A stretch of 64,000 nucleotides of DNA. Origin: Rhodosorus marinus (taxonomy: Eukaryota; Rhodophyta; Stylonematophyceae; Stylonematales; Stylonemataceae). Under the pieces are notes generated by a model. It worked only from the letters and a program-made list of their open reading frames with translations. It ran no database searches and had not been told where the DNA came from. A program made the position numbers and the translations under genes. The stretch spans positions 843,001 through 907,000 of the forward strand of contig JAMWBK010000001.1 in the NCBI GenBank assembly GCA_029953675.1, written 5' to 3'. Below, one piece after another: positions 33,661 to 44,215 of this stretch. The number at the start of each line of letters is the position of its first letter. The stretch's first letter is position 1.

Positions 33661-34772
33661 TTGATTTTGATCGTTTCTCTGCGGAATTCCTCGCCCCTTC
33701 GGATCGATCTCCTTGGCGCTCGCGCAGAGGACATTCTGACCTTGGCGGTTTCGGCCCATTTTGAACGGCTTTCAAGGGTTCAGAAAAACCTGCTAGATCC
33801 GCTCCCAAATAGGGGTTTCCTCCATGCTGCCGTCCAAGATTTCCTTGCCTCGGAAACTTCGCTTTTGGAGAATCATCCTGACTTTGCTCAGGTGTTTCCC
33901 GCCGGGCGTCTTTCTGTCGGTGCGGAGCCTTGTGACGACGTGGGGGAACTACCCTCTATGGATGTAAATGTCGATCCAGAGGTGGACCCGCTCGCCATTG
34001 AGCCGAGCACCTCTTCGCCCTTTGGCGTCCGGGGGAGGGTCTCCGGCTCCTTAGGGGCTCTATGCATCCCTCTCCTCTTTGCGTGCCCCTCCGCTCAAGC
34101 GCCCCTTGTTGGCGCCAGTTGCGGTGGGAAATTCTTCTGATTCCGTTGCGGATTCGCGTCCCGTAGACGCGTCCTCCGTGGTGAGGGAGCAGGATGTCTG
34201 AGTCTTTTAGGGAACATTGCGAGCTTCCTGCTTTCTTTCTGAGCCCAGGTAGCTTTGAGGACTGGCGTTCTCGCCTTTTCTCTTGGTTCGAAGGTTTTGT
34301 TGGGCGTTTTCCTTCTGGGGATATCCCTCTTTGCCCTCGTTCGCCCCCAGTCTCTCTCCCCCATCGTTTGCGCAGAAGGGTTTCTTTTCTTTTGGATTTC
34401 CTGCTTATGGAGGTGGCCGACCATCCTCAAGCAGCACTTGCTTGGAAGCTTTTGTTTTTTTTTCCTCGGCTAGTGCTCACGGTCTCCAAGGGGCGCGATG
34501 CATGTCCAATTAGACGCAAAGTTCAGTCCTTTCTGGCTGGGGACTTTGCTTTCTTAGAATCTTTATACCTCGCTAGTATCTCTTCTTCCTCTTCGGGCGG
34601 GACTTCACCTTCTTCTCGTTCCCGCAGGCAGGCACGGGCAAAGGCAGCAGTGGCACAGGGGGATATTCGGCGTGGGGCGGCCATCCTCCAGCAAGGCGCT
34701 TTAGTCGAGCCGTACCGGACTGACCTGGCTGATCCAGTCGCCGCGTTGTTCCCTGCGCGCGACGTGAGTTGA
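33661..34772 (+). pseudogene. Family A N-terminal open reading region (broken)
   Basis: Two consecutive open stretches, 33661-34140 and 34194-34772, form the start of the family A protein. The first is of unknown function, with a repeated theme NHPDFAQVFPAGRLS. The second has WKLLFFFPRLVL, a basic REDXRRxARAKAA-like helix and the ILQQGALVEP block that precedes the reverse transcriptase in related elements. The 48176-48788 and 39755-40704 fragments carry the same region in reverse. A frameshift between 34100 and 34194 separates the two parts. Confidence 0.7.
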
Positions 34773-35870
34773 AACTCTGAGTTCCAGCGTGTCTTAGATC
34801 CTTTTGTCGATTCCTCACGCGGCAGGGGTCGGTTGCTTGTTCGGCCGGATGAGGTTCTGGCTCTGCTTAGGTCCGCCCCGAAAGGTCGTGCACCTGGTCC
34901 CTCAGGACTCCGGGTCGAACTTTTCACTGGTTGGGTGAAGAAGGGCTGGACGCCCTTGCGCGGGTACTGGAGGGTCTTGTCAATGGGGACGAATTTTGCG
35001 CAGAGGCCTGGGCACTATTGTCGCGCTCCCTGGTCCTCTTGCCCAAGCCTGGACCTTCAGACCAGACACCTTCCCTTCGGCCAATCGGGATGTGCGAAGC
35101 ATTGCGGAAGCTGCCGAGTCGCTTTCTATCGCGTCAGCTCACTGGGGAGGCCAGGGTTTTTTTTTGGGTTGACCCAGGTCGGTACAGCCACCTGAATAGC
35201 CGACACCGGCTATTCAGGTGGCTGTGAACTGGTGACGCGTATCCTGCAGCTGGACGGTCTCCGCGATGAGCCCTTGGGCCCGCTTTCTGTGGATTTCGCC
35301 AACGCGTTTAACAGTGTGTCTCGAGCACACGCGCTTGAGGTAGTTCGTCAGCTTTTCCCCTCTGGCTTCCCGCTCTTACGCCGCGTCTCTGGTGAAGCGC
35401 CGAACGGGCCCGATTTGTCACCTTGGGTGCCGAGAGCCACACCTTTGCGGCTCATACGGGTGTGCAGCAGGGGGATCCCGGGCCGTTCCTGCACGCCTGT
35501 GGATTGCAACTGGTGCTGTTGCGGCTGAAACATCAGTTCCCGCGGGTCCGTGCGGTAGCCTTCCATGACGATGTGACGCTTCTTGGCACTCCCGACGATC
35601 TGGTGCCGGCCTACGATTTTCTCGGCGAAGTGGCTTCCTTGGTGGGGCTGCGTATCAACCATGCAAAGTGCGATTTTCGGGGGGGGGGGTCTCACTGCAC
35701 CGCGGACGCGGTTCCATCCAGGTTCCGAGATATTTGGCGAGCTGCGGGCTTCCTTCTGTTCGGTGTCCCCGTAGGCAGCCCGATATTTGTTGAACGCAGC
35801 CTCTCCGCGCTCCTGAGTCATCACGATGAGCTCCTGACTGAGCTGTGCAGTCTCCCAGAAGGGTAGCTCC
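34773..35870 (+). pseudogene. Family A reverse transcriptase domain (broken by frameshifts)
   Basis: RT motifs are spread over three frames: finger motifs with KGRAPGPSGLR (34875-34915) and LRPIGMCEALRKL (35070-35110), then a perfect hairpin at 35184-35224, motif A VDFANAFNSV (35285-35320), motif B TGVQQGDPGP (35455-35485), motif C FHDDVTLLG (35560-35590) and motif D GLRINHAKC (35645-35675). Catalytic aspartates D of motif A and DD of motif C are all preserved, though motif C has FHDD instead of the common FADD/YADD. A G9 run at 35681 causes one frame break. Confidence 0.85.
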
Positions 35871-37393
35871 AGACCGCTCTGCTCATCTTCCGGTTCAGCG
35901 CGTGCCAGCGGCTGACCTATTTTTTGCGGCAGCTGCCCTCTCCGAGTGGGGGTCTTGGCTGGCGCTCCGCGCAGACCGACGAGCGAGGGACGTGCTAGGC
36001 ACGCTGATGGATGCTGAGCTATCTGTTTTGGGGGATGCAGAAAAGGACGTCCTTCACCGGCAGATTGCGCTGCTCGTGCGATTGGGCGGGCTGGCTGTGG
36101 GATCTTACGCGGCGATCCAGCCCGCGGCTGTGGTGAGTTCGTGGGCCAATGCGCTTAATACATGGTCTACGGAGTGTGATCCGCAGGTGAGTGGTTTGTT
36201 GACTGGACTTCGGGTTGGGCGACTGGACGGGACTCTGGCCCCAGGGCTCGGGTTTTTTTTTTCGGAACTGGAGGCCGCTTTTCAACAATGTACCGCCCTG
36301 CCGAGTGGTACCCAGGCTCGGTGCGATTCCTGGGCGGCAGTTCTTGACTCACTCGGTGGCCAGCGTTCGGGAGTCTCTGCTGCAGCACCGTCTGTTGGAA
36401 ATGGTGTAAAAACTGCCGAGGATATTGACGCCGTGGCTGTGCCCTCGAGACCGCCAGAGGAGGGCGTTTCCCGGTCGTGTCGTGCCCCTTCGAGGACCGA
36501 TGTAATCCTTTCGTGGCACATACATCGGGACTCGTATGCCACCCTTCGGAGTTTGCCTTCGTGCTCGGCGTCGACTTTGGCTCGCCTGCGCGGTTTGGGG
36601 GGGAGTCTCAGCTCCTGTTTCTTCTGTGTCATAGCTGCGTATCCGCGGTTGGCGCTTACCGATCTCGAACTTCGTGCAAGCTTACGACTTTCCCTGGGCT
36701 CGCCGCAACCCCCTTGGCCTGTTGAGCGGGATTCTAGATGCGCATTGTGCGGGGCCAATGTGCCGTAGGGTGATTATGGTGCGCATCTGTTGGCGTCTTG
36801 TGCGGAGGTTCAAGGGGCCCGGACCAGACGCCATACAAGGCTCAACCGCTTGCTTTTCCGCTACCTTCGTTCTCAATCGCTCGGTACGGATGGAGAAGTG
36901 GAGTATGAGGTCGCTCTGGCGGTGGCATCGGAAATTGCTGATGAGAGTGACGCCCCGGCGGTACAGCGGGTGGCGGACCTCGTTGTGCCTGACCTCAATG
37001 CGCGTGGCAGTGAGTACATTGACCTCTCCATCCCTTGTCCTCAGGCGACCAGGTACCTGCCTGCGTCGGCACGGCGTCGAGGAGCTGCAGCTCGGTCCAT
37101 GCGGCAAGTGAAATATTCGCAGTACGCGGTAGCGATGTCAAACCCTACCTTTCGCGATTCGGTGGTGGCATACCGGTTCGTCCCGCTCATTATTGAGTGC
37201 TTTGGCTTGATAGATAGTGTAGGTTCTCGCTGGCTGCGAGCTCTGTTTCGCAACGACACAGGGCGTTTATATAGTCTGCTCACGGAGCTTTCTTTGACCC
37301 TGTGGCGCTCCAATTCTGCTTTGTTTGTGGACGTGCGTCATCAGCGTCTTATCTCTCGCTTCTCAGGGTAGTTAGCCTCTGAATAAGCGGATC

Positions 37394-38310
37394 TAAGTTC
37401 GAGATGATGATCCGGATCTAAGTTCGAGATGGTCTAAGTTCGAGATCTGTAAGCGTCAAGCGCGGATACGGCAGGTATGACCGTGAAGAAGCGGGAACTG
37501 AGACTTTCCCCCAAACCGCGCAGGCGAACCAAAGTCGACGCCGAGCAGGAAGATGAACTCAGAAGGGTAACTGGCATACGAGTCCCGATGTATGTCCCAC
37601 GAAAGGTTTTTTGGATTGCATCCGTCCTCGAAGGGGCCGGACCCGACCGCGAAACACCCTCCTCTGGCGGTCTCGACGGCACAGCCACGGCGTCAATATC
37701 CTCGGCAGTTTCTACACCGCTTCAACACACGGCGCTGCAGCAGAGACTCCCGAACGCCGGCCGCCGAGTGAGTCGAGAATTGCCGCCCAGGAAGCACGAC
37801 GAGTCTGGGTACCACTCGGCAGGGCGGTGCGGGGCGAGAGTCGCATCCAACCTCCCAACCCGAAGCCCTCTCAACAAACCATTCACATGCGGATCACGCT
37901 CAGTAGACCGACCATGTATTAAGCGCATTGGCCTACAAACTCACCACAGCCGCCGGCTGGATCCCCGCGTAAGATCCCACGGCCAGCCCGCCCAACCGCA
38001 CGGGCAACGCGATCTGCCGGTGATGGACTCCTTTTTCTGCGTCCCCCAAAGCAGATAGCTCAGCATCCATCAGCATGCCTAGCACGTCCCTCCCTCGTTG
38101 GTCTGCGAGGAGCGCCAACCCCGCTCGGATGGTAGCTGCCGCAAAAAAATGGTTTAGTGTCTGACACGCGCTGAACCGGAAGATGAGCAGAGCGGTCTGG
38201 AGCTACCCTTCTGGAAGACTGCACAGCTCCATCAGGAGCTCATCGTGGTGACTCCCTCAGTAGCGCGGAGAGGGTGCGTTCGACAAATATCGGGGTGCCC
38301 ACGGGGAACA
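37394..38310 (-). mobile_element. Family A internal fragment, reverse
   Basis: Reverse copy of the region from the end of the RT (38300) to just upstream of the zinc knuckle (37440). It begins with three short copies of GATCTAAGTTCGAGAT (37389-37450), a local duplication at the junction. The frame is broken in several places. Confidence 0.75.
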
Positions 38311-38687
38311 AAGCTCCGTGAGCAGACTATCTAAACGCCTTGGCCTACAGAACCTACACTATCTATCAAGCCTAAGCACTCAATAATGAGAGGGACGAAC
38401 CGGTATGCCACCACCGAATCGCGAAAGGTAGGGTTTGACATCGCTGCCGCGTACTGCGAATATTTCACTTGCCGCGTGGACCGAGCTGCAGCTCCTCGAC
38501 GCCGAGCCGACGCAGGCAGGTACCTGGTCGCCTGAGGACAAGGGATGGAGATGTGGTCAATGTACTCACTGCGACGCGCATTGAGGTCAGTCACAACGAG
38601 ATCCGCCACCCGCTGTACCGCTGGGGCGTCACTCTCATCAGCAATTTCCGATGCCACCGCCAGAGCGACCTCATACTCTACTTCTCG
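38311..38687 (-). mobile_element. Family A 3'-part fragment, reverse, truncated at both ends
   Basis: Covers most of the endonuclease-like domain but lacks the last 50 bases of the element. At 38687 it is joined without spacer to a plus-strand A copy. Confidence 0.75.
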
Positions 38688-39754
38688 CCCTGCCGAGTGG
38701 TACCCAGGCTCGGTGCGATTCCTGGCCGGCAGTTCTTGACTCACTCGGTGGCCAGCGTTCGGGAGTCTCTGCTGCAGCACCGTCTGTTGGAAATGGTGTA
38801 AGAACTGCCGAGGATATTGACGCCGTGGCTGTGCCCTCGAGACCGCCAGAGGAGGGCGTTTCCCGGTCGTGTCCTGCCCCTTCGACGAGCGATGTAATCC
38901 TTTCGTGGCACATACATCGGGACTCGTATGCCACCCTTCTGAGTTTACCTTCGTGCTCGGCGTCGACTTTGGCTCGCCTGCGCGGTTTGGGGGGGAGTCT
39001 CAGCTCCTGTTTCTTCATAGCTGCGTATCCGCGGTTGGCGCTTACCGATCTCGAACTTCGTGCAAGCTTACGACTTTCCCTGGGCTCGCCGCAACCCCCT
39101 TGGCCTATTGAGCGGGATTCTAGATGCGCATTGTGCGGGGCCAATGTGCCGTAGGGTGATTATGGTGCGCATCTGTTGGCGTCTTGTGCGGAGGTTCAAG
39201 GGGCCCGGACCAGACGCCATACGCGGCTCCCCCGCTTGCTTTTCCGCTACCTTCTTTCTCAATCGCTCGGTACGGACCGAGAAGTGAAGTATGAGGTCGC
39301 TCTGGTGGTGGCATCGGGAAATTGCTGATGAGAGTGACGCCCCAGCAGTACAGCGGGTGGCGGATCTCGTTGTGACTGACCTCAATGCGCGTCGCAGTGA
39401 GTACATTGACCTCTCCATCCCTTGTCCTCAGGCACGGCGTCGAGCAGCTGCAGGCAGGTCCATGCGGCAAGTGAAAGATTCGCAGTACGCGGCAGCGATG
39501 TCAAACCCTACTTTTCGCGATTCGGCGGTGACATACCGGTTCGTCCCCCTCATTATTGAGTGCTTTGGCTTGATCGATAGTGTAGTTTCTCGCTGGCTGC
39601 GAGCTCTGTTTCGCAACGACACAGGGCGTTTAGATAGTCTGCTCGCGGAGCTTTCTTTGACCCTGTGGCACTCCAATTCTGCTTTGTTTGTGGACGTGCG
39701 TCATCAGCGTCTTATCTCTGGCTTCTCAGGGTAGTTAGCCTCTGAATAAACGGA
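38688..39754 (+). mobile_element. Family A fragment, linker through 3' end
   Basis: Plus-strand copy from the linker (ALPSGTQARCDSW) through the zinc knuckle (about 39135-39195) to the 3' end TAGTTAGCCTCTGAATAAACGGA. Very close to the matching part of the near-complete copy, with a stop after the knuckle cysteines at 39154, where that copy also stops. Confidence 0.8.
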
Positions 39755-40704
39755 ACGAGGAATATCCCCAGAAGGAAAACGCCCAAAAAACCCTTCGAAC
39801 CAAGAGAAAAGGCGGGAACGCCAGTCGTCAAAGCTACCTGGGCTCGGAAAGAAAGCAGGAAGCTCGTAATGTCCCCTAAACTACTCAAACATCCTGCTCC
39901 CTCACCACGGAGTAAGCGTCTACGGGATGCGAATCCGAAGCTAATCAGAAGGATTTCCCCCCGCAACTGGCGCCTAAGAGGGGACGCTTGAGCGGAGAGG
40001 CACGCAAAGAGGAGATAGTGTAGGTTCTCGCTGGCTGCGAGCTCTCTTTCGCAACGACCCAGGGCGTTTAGATAGTCTGCTCACGGAGCTTTCTTTGAAC
40101 CTGCGGCGCTCCAATTCTGCTTTGTTTGTGGACGCGCGTCATCAGCGTCTTGTCTCTCGCTTCTCAGGGTAGTTAGCCTCTGAATAAACGGATCTAATCT
40201 AAGAGGAGAGAGAGGCATAGATAGCCCCTAAGGAGCCGGAGACCCTCCCCCGGACGCCAAGGGCGAAAGGGCGCTCGGCTCAATGGCGTGCGGGTCCACC
40301 TCAGGATCGACATTTACAGATGTAAATGTCGATCCGGAGGTGGATCTATAGAGGGTGGCTCCCCCAGGTCTTCACAAGGCTCTGCACCGACAGACAGACG
40401 CCCGGCGGGAAACGCCTGAGCAAAGTCAGGATGATTCTCCATAAGCGAAGTTTCCGAGGCAAGGAAATCTTGGACAGAAGCATGGAGGAAACCCCTATTT
40501 GGGATCCGATCTAGCAGGTTTTCCTGAACACTTGAAAGCCGCTCAAAATGGGGCGAACCGCCTGACCATGGCGGTTCGGCCCAGGTCAGAATGTCCTCTG
40601 CGCGAGCGCCAAGGAGATCCGAAGGGGCGAGGGATTCGGAAGAGAAACGGTCAAGATCCAAGCAGTAAAGAAACGTGGGCGCGTGTCAAAACCTTATTCG
40701 CTAA
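39755..40704 (-). mobile_element. Family A 5' region, reverse, split by a nested insertion
   Basis: Corresponds to 33622-34330 of the near-complete copy, in reverse; the 5' end is at 40704 (CCTTATTCGC on the plus strand). It is interrupted by the 186-base insertion at 40016-40201. A duplicate of a short GATCCGGAGGTGGAT-type segment near 40310-40345 forms a small inverted repeat. Confidence 0.85.
40016..40201 (+). mobile_element. 5'-truncated family A insertion with 8-bp target-site duplication
   Basis: The last 170 bases of family A plus the tail GATCTAATCTA are inserted into the 5' region of a reverse A copy. AGAGGAGA occurs immediately on both sides (40008-40015 and 40202-40209), while the uninterrupted homologue at about 34075-34095 has this sequence once. 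This is the signature of target-primed reverse transcription. Confidence 0.9.
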
Positions 40705-41955
40705 TAAGTCCCGATGACACACACCTCTACGCTTCGCCGAAGTATGACACGGGTGGCTGCCGACATCCAGAAGGTACTCCGCACTGTCTCGGAGAGCTTG
40801 CGGCTGACTGTTCGCTTTCGATCGCGCGGGCCGCCACATGGGACGGACTCCTGAACCCGAGCCCAGTGCAAACCCATGCATCAACTGCGACGACCGGAGG
40901 CAACCCACCACGGCCTCTATCGAATGGGAAAGCCCAGCTTTCTCCCCCGCTCTACACCAGACAGTGTACAGGGCCATAGTCGACGAATCGACGGTCCCAG
41001 TCTACGTGCGAGCTAGACTTTGGTCAGCAACCGGTGGCGCCAGCGGTACCTGGCTTCGCGACATTCCCACGGCCCTTGCAATCTCCGTCACCAGGCAGCA
41101 ACTCCTAGCCAATATCCGACAACTCCTTGGAGTACCGCTAGCTGATTAACCGTGGCCCGCGCCCTGCCCTTCCTGCCGAGCAACCCACGACGTTATCAAC
41201 TGCTCCACCGTTGCTCACCGCTCTCTACGAATGCCCATCCATCGACACCACGAGCTAGTGAGGACCACCGCGCGACCTCTGAGAGATTGGGGTTACGAGG
41301 ACGTTGTCGTTGAGCCATGATCTGTGAGGAACTAGCCAATCGCGCACCTCATATCCATTCGAAGCACCTCTCACGCACCTGACGTCATTCTGCGATGTGG
41401 TAGTAACCAGCACCCTCCAGGCGGCCTTCCTGCGACGTACAGCTACGCGACCTGGCCTTGCTGCCAACACTGCCGCTCAAGCGAAAGCGAAGTCAACAAA
41501 CATCACTCTGCCGTTGCTGACCCAGAGGACTTCACCCCGATAGCGCCGTACAGCTACGCGACCTGGCCTTGCTGCCAACACTGCCGCTCAAGCGAAAGCG
41601 AAGTCAACAAACATCACTCTGCCGTTGCTGACCCAGAGGACTTCACCCCGATAGCGCCCGAGACCTATCTATGGAAGACTCGCGATACGTACGATGACAG
41701 ACCTTCGTCAGCTCACAAGGCACCTTGACCGCAGCGCCCTCAGTAGAGCTATAGCCACGATGAACCACACACTGTGGAGAGGCAACGCCTGGGCTGCTCT
41801 CAATAGCCGAGGGAGTACCGGGAGTACTAGGTAGTTGGTGGTGTACAGTAGATGAATATCTTCGTGAAGAGAAGATGAATATCTACTAGTCGTCATATGT
41901 TTGTAAGTCCTCTTTCGATTTCGTAGGACACCCATCCGGGATTGCTAGTTTCAAA
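40705..41955 (+). mobile_element. Family B retroelement C-terminal region
   Basis: A second, distinct element lineage. Readable blocks are IARAATWDGLL (about 40820), SATGGASGTWLRDIPT (41025-41075), TRQQLLANIRQLLGVPL (41090-41145), a CPSC zinc-like site (41170) and HHELVRT (41250). A 111-bp tandem duplication lies inside. The 3' end TAGGACACCCATCCGGG..TTGCTAGTTTC (41923-41952) is shared with 48142-48171. Stops and frameshifts show it is dead. Confidence 0.78.
41437..41658 (+). repeat. Exact 111-bp tandem duplication in family B
   Basis: Copies 41437-41547 and 41548-41658 are identical from GTACAGCTACGCGACC to CGATAGCGCC. Identity implies a recent event. The homologous family B copy near 47840-47910 has the unit once. 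Confidence 0.95.
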
Positions 41956-41956
41956 G

Positions 41957-42006
41957 TAAAACCCTAAGTTCACAGTAAACCCTAAACGAATGATGAAACC
42001 CTAGGT
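41957..42006 (+). repeat. Scattered telomere-like CCCTAA motifs
   Basis: AAACCCTAAG, AAACCCTAAA and AAACCCTAGG occur within 50 bases, spaced by about 12 unrelated bases, directly after the family B 3' end. They resemble the plant-type CCCTAAA telomere repeat but are not tandem. Confidence 0.5.
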
Positions 42007-42107
42007 ACAAGAGGATGTTCAATCAACTCCGTACGTTGCGGCGGCGAAGTGGAAGGACGAACGGCCAAGACAGGCCAACGAAGGTCCGGAGTTGAGCTTA
42101 CACGAAG

Positions 42108-42560
42108 TAGGTCGCAGCGGTACGGCGGGTGGCGGATCTCGTTGTGACAGACCTCAATGCGCGTCGCAGTGAGTACATTGACCTCTCCATCCCTTGTCCT
42201 CAGGAGACCAGGTACCTGCCTGCGTCGGCTCGGCGTCGAGGAGCTGCAGCTCGGTCCATGCGGCAAGTGAAAGATTCGCACTACGCGGCAGCGATGTCAA
42301 ACCCTACCTTTCGCGATTCGACGGTGACATACCGGTTCGTCCCCCTCATTATTGAGTGCTTTTGCATGATCGATAGTGTAGGTTCTCGCTGGCTGCGAGC
42401 TCTGTTTCGCAGCGACCCAGGGCGTTTAGATAGTCTCCTCACGGAGCTTTCTTTGACCCTGTGGCGCTCCAATTCTGCTTTGTTTGTGGACGCGCGGCAT
42501 CAGCGTCTTGTCTCTCGCTTCTCAGGGTAGTTAGTTAGCCTCTGAATAGACGGATCATCA
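42108..42560 (+). mobile_element. Family A 3' fragment
   Basis: Plus-strand copy from VADLVVTDLNARRSEY to the 3' end, an open frame of 134 codons. The terminal TAGTTAG is duplicated to TAGTTAGTTAG and the tail is GATCATCATC. Confidence 0.85.
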
Positions 42561-42961
42561 TCGACAGGACCGGGCATGCAGTACATACGCTGTTTTCGGA
42601 ATCAGCTAGCGATCAGGGGGACGAACCGGTATGTCACCGCCGAATCGCACATGTTGTCTACCTCGCAGCTACATCATCTACCTGCGGCTGCCCCACGCAA
42701 TACTCTTCTTGCTGCTGTATTTGAGCAGGAGCTACTCGACGGAATCGACGACCTGAAGTGTGCAAAGGCGGCGGGCCCAAGCGGTTTACACGCCGAGCAC
42801 ATGCAAGCTCTCCCGATCGCGACTCTGCAGTTGCTCGCGCAGCTGCTGCGCCGCCTCGCCACGCGGGCCAGTTTTACTTCCCGGAACAGTTCCACGTACT
42901 ATTCCGGATGGCCAAGGTGATTCCTCTGCCGAAGGAGGACTTCACTCCTGACTCGATGAGA

Positions 42962-43076
42962 TGATCCGTTTATTCAGAGCCTAACAACCCTGAGAAGCGA
43001 GAGACATGACGCTGATGACGCGCGTCTACAAATAGAGCAGCATTTGAGCGCCACAGGGTCAAAGTACCCTCTAGTT
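42962..43076 (-). mobile_element. Family A 3'-end insertion in family B (first)
   Basis: About 115 bases of the A 3' end in reverse, starting with the tail GATGATCC and ending at GGTCAAAG, split the family B RT between its finger motifs and motif A. Confidence 0.85.
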
Positions 43077-43510
43077 GGAAATTCCGACCTATCACGATTT
43101 CGGAGACATTACGTAAGCTCACGGCACTCGTCCTTGCGCGGCGTCTCCGAGTCCGGGCGCGACAACCTGTTAGTACCTGTGCAACTGGGCGTACACGTTT
43201 CGTCTGCGTGTGAGCAGATGTGCACAGTATCCGGGTGACCTCTCCGGCAACGGCCCTTCTCCGTCTGGATCTGACTAACTCATCTCCGTCTGGACCTGAC
43301 TAACTCATTCAATCGCGTTGACCTCAAGTCGCCCGCTATTTCCCACAAATTCTGCCATACACAGGATGATCTACCCGCCCTGCAGCCCGAACCAGCCTCT
43401 GGTGACGTGTTGACGCGAAGACACCAAGCAATGGCGCCGTTTAACAATGCATCAAGGCGTGTCCAGCAGGGAGATCCACTGGGTTCGCCCCTGCATGCAC
43501 TCGCCCTATT

Positions 43511-43621
43511 CGATGATCCGTTTATTCAGAGGCTAACCACCCTGAGAAGCGAGGGACAAGACGCTGATGACGCGCGCGTCCACAAAGAAAGCAGAATTGG
43601 AGCGCCACAGGGTCAAAGATT
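43511..43621 (-). mobile_element. Family A 3'-end insertion in family B (second)
   Basis: Another reverse A 3' end of nearly the same length, with tail GATGATCC and the same truncation point GGTCAAAG as the insertion at 42962-43076. It lies between RT motifs B and C of family B. Equal truncation of two separate insertions is notable. Confidence 0.85.
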
Positions 43622-44215
43622 CCCTGTGTTGTCGAGATAACCAGCGCCGGCAGTTCCCCGACATCACTGTACTGGCGTTTCACTACGATATTTCGATCCT
43701 GGCCTCTGTACAACAACTGGACTCGGTTCTGCAATGGAAGTCACGACCACCTGAAGAGAATTGGGGCGCAGCTACAGCGCGAAAAGTGCACCATCTCGCA
43801 CCATCCAGAGGTTACCGCCGAACTGGACCAACAAACAATATTACCAGCGTCGCGCGGCAGTCGGAAGGACTGTGCATCCACAGCGTTCCTATCGGCACAT
43901 CATCCAGCTACGGATTGCAGCAGACACGGTGGCTCCTTCTTCAACACGAACGTCTGGTCCAAGGCATCATCCGCCTAGCCCCCGACACCTTCCTCAGCGA
44001 CTCTGCCTATTTCGCTATTGCGCGAGTGGCCGCTCGACCTATTTTCTTCGGGCTCTTGATGCTGCAGCTGGAGCCGTCAGCGCAGGAGGTGGACGCGCGC
44101 TCTCTCCAGGTGCACAGTCGACTCTGCGGGCCGCTCCATGACCATCAGCTTCTGTCCGCCAGCGATTCACGCCTGGTGCAGTCGCAGATACATCATCATC
44201 GTCATGAGTTTATCA

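Larger units (their letters stand above)
33622..37393 (+). mobile_element. Near-complete family A retroelement: RT, zinc knuckle, restriction-like nuclease
   Basis: This is the only copy that spans the whole element, about 3.8 kb. From 5' to 3': a 5' end at GCGAATAAGG shared with 40704; an N-terminal region (33661-34140, 34194-34772) with the WKLLFFFPRLVL and GDFAFLE blocks typical of a widespread algal/oomycete RT lineage; reverse transcriptase with APGPSGLR, LRPIGMCEALRKL, VDFANAFNSVSR (motif A), GVQQGDPGP (motif B) and AFHDDV (motif C) between 34840 and 35690; a thumb/connection block with RLGGLAVGSYAAIQPAA (36080-36130); a CCHC knuckle C-X2-C-X11-H-X4-C around 36750-36800; and a C-terminal nuclease-like domain to 37371. 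Frames shift near 34140, 34770, 35210, 35420, 35700, 35865 and 36768, so it is dead. It has no LTRs and no apurinic-type endonuclease. Confidence 0.85.
42561..44215 (+). mobile_element. Family B reverse transcriptase, interrupted twice by family A
   Basis: Blocks of an RT distinct from family A: IDDLKCAKAAGPSGLHAEHMQAL (42745-42815), FPEQFHVLFRMAKVIPLPKEDF (42883-42950), then after an inserted A piece a motif A-like LTNSFNRVDL (43295-43325), RRVQQGDPLGSPLHALAL (motif B, 43456-43508), and after another A piece AFHYDISILA (motif C, 43674-43703). The first aspartate of motif C is replaced (FHYD), so this copy would be inactive even if joined. The C-terminal third (to 44215) is readable to HHHRHEFITA. 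Confidence 0.8.

Noticed and set aside
33622-37393. LTR retrotransposon
   Set aside because: No terminal direct repeats, primer-binding site, protease, RNase H or integrase was seen; the 5'-truncated insertions with tails fit non-LTR transposition.
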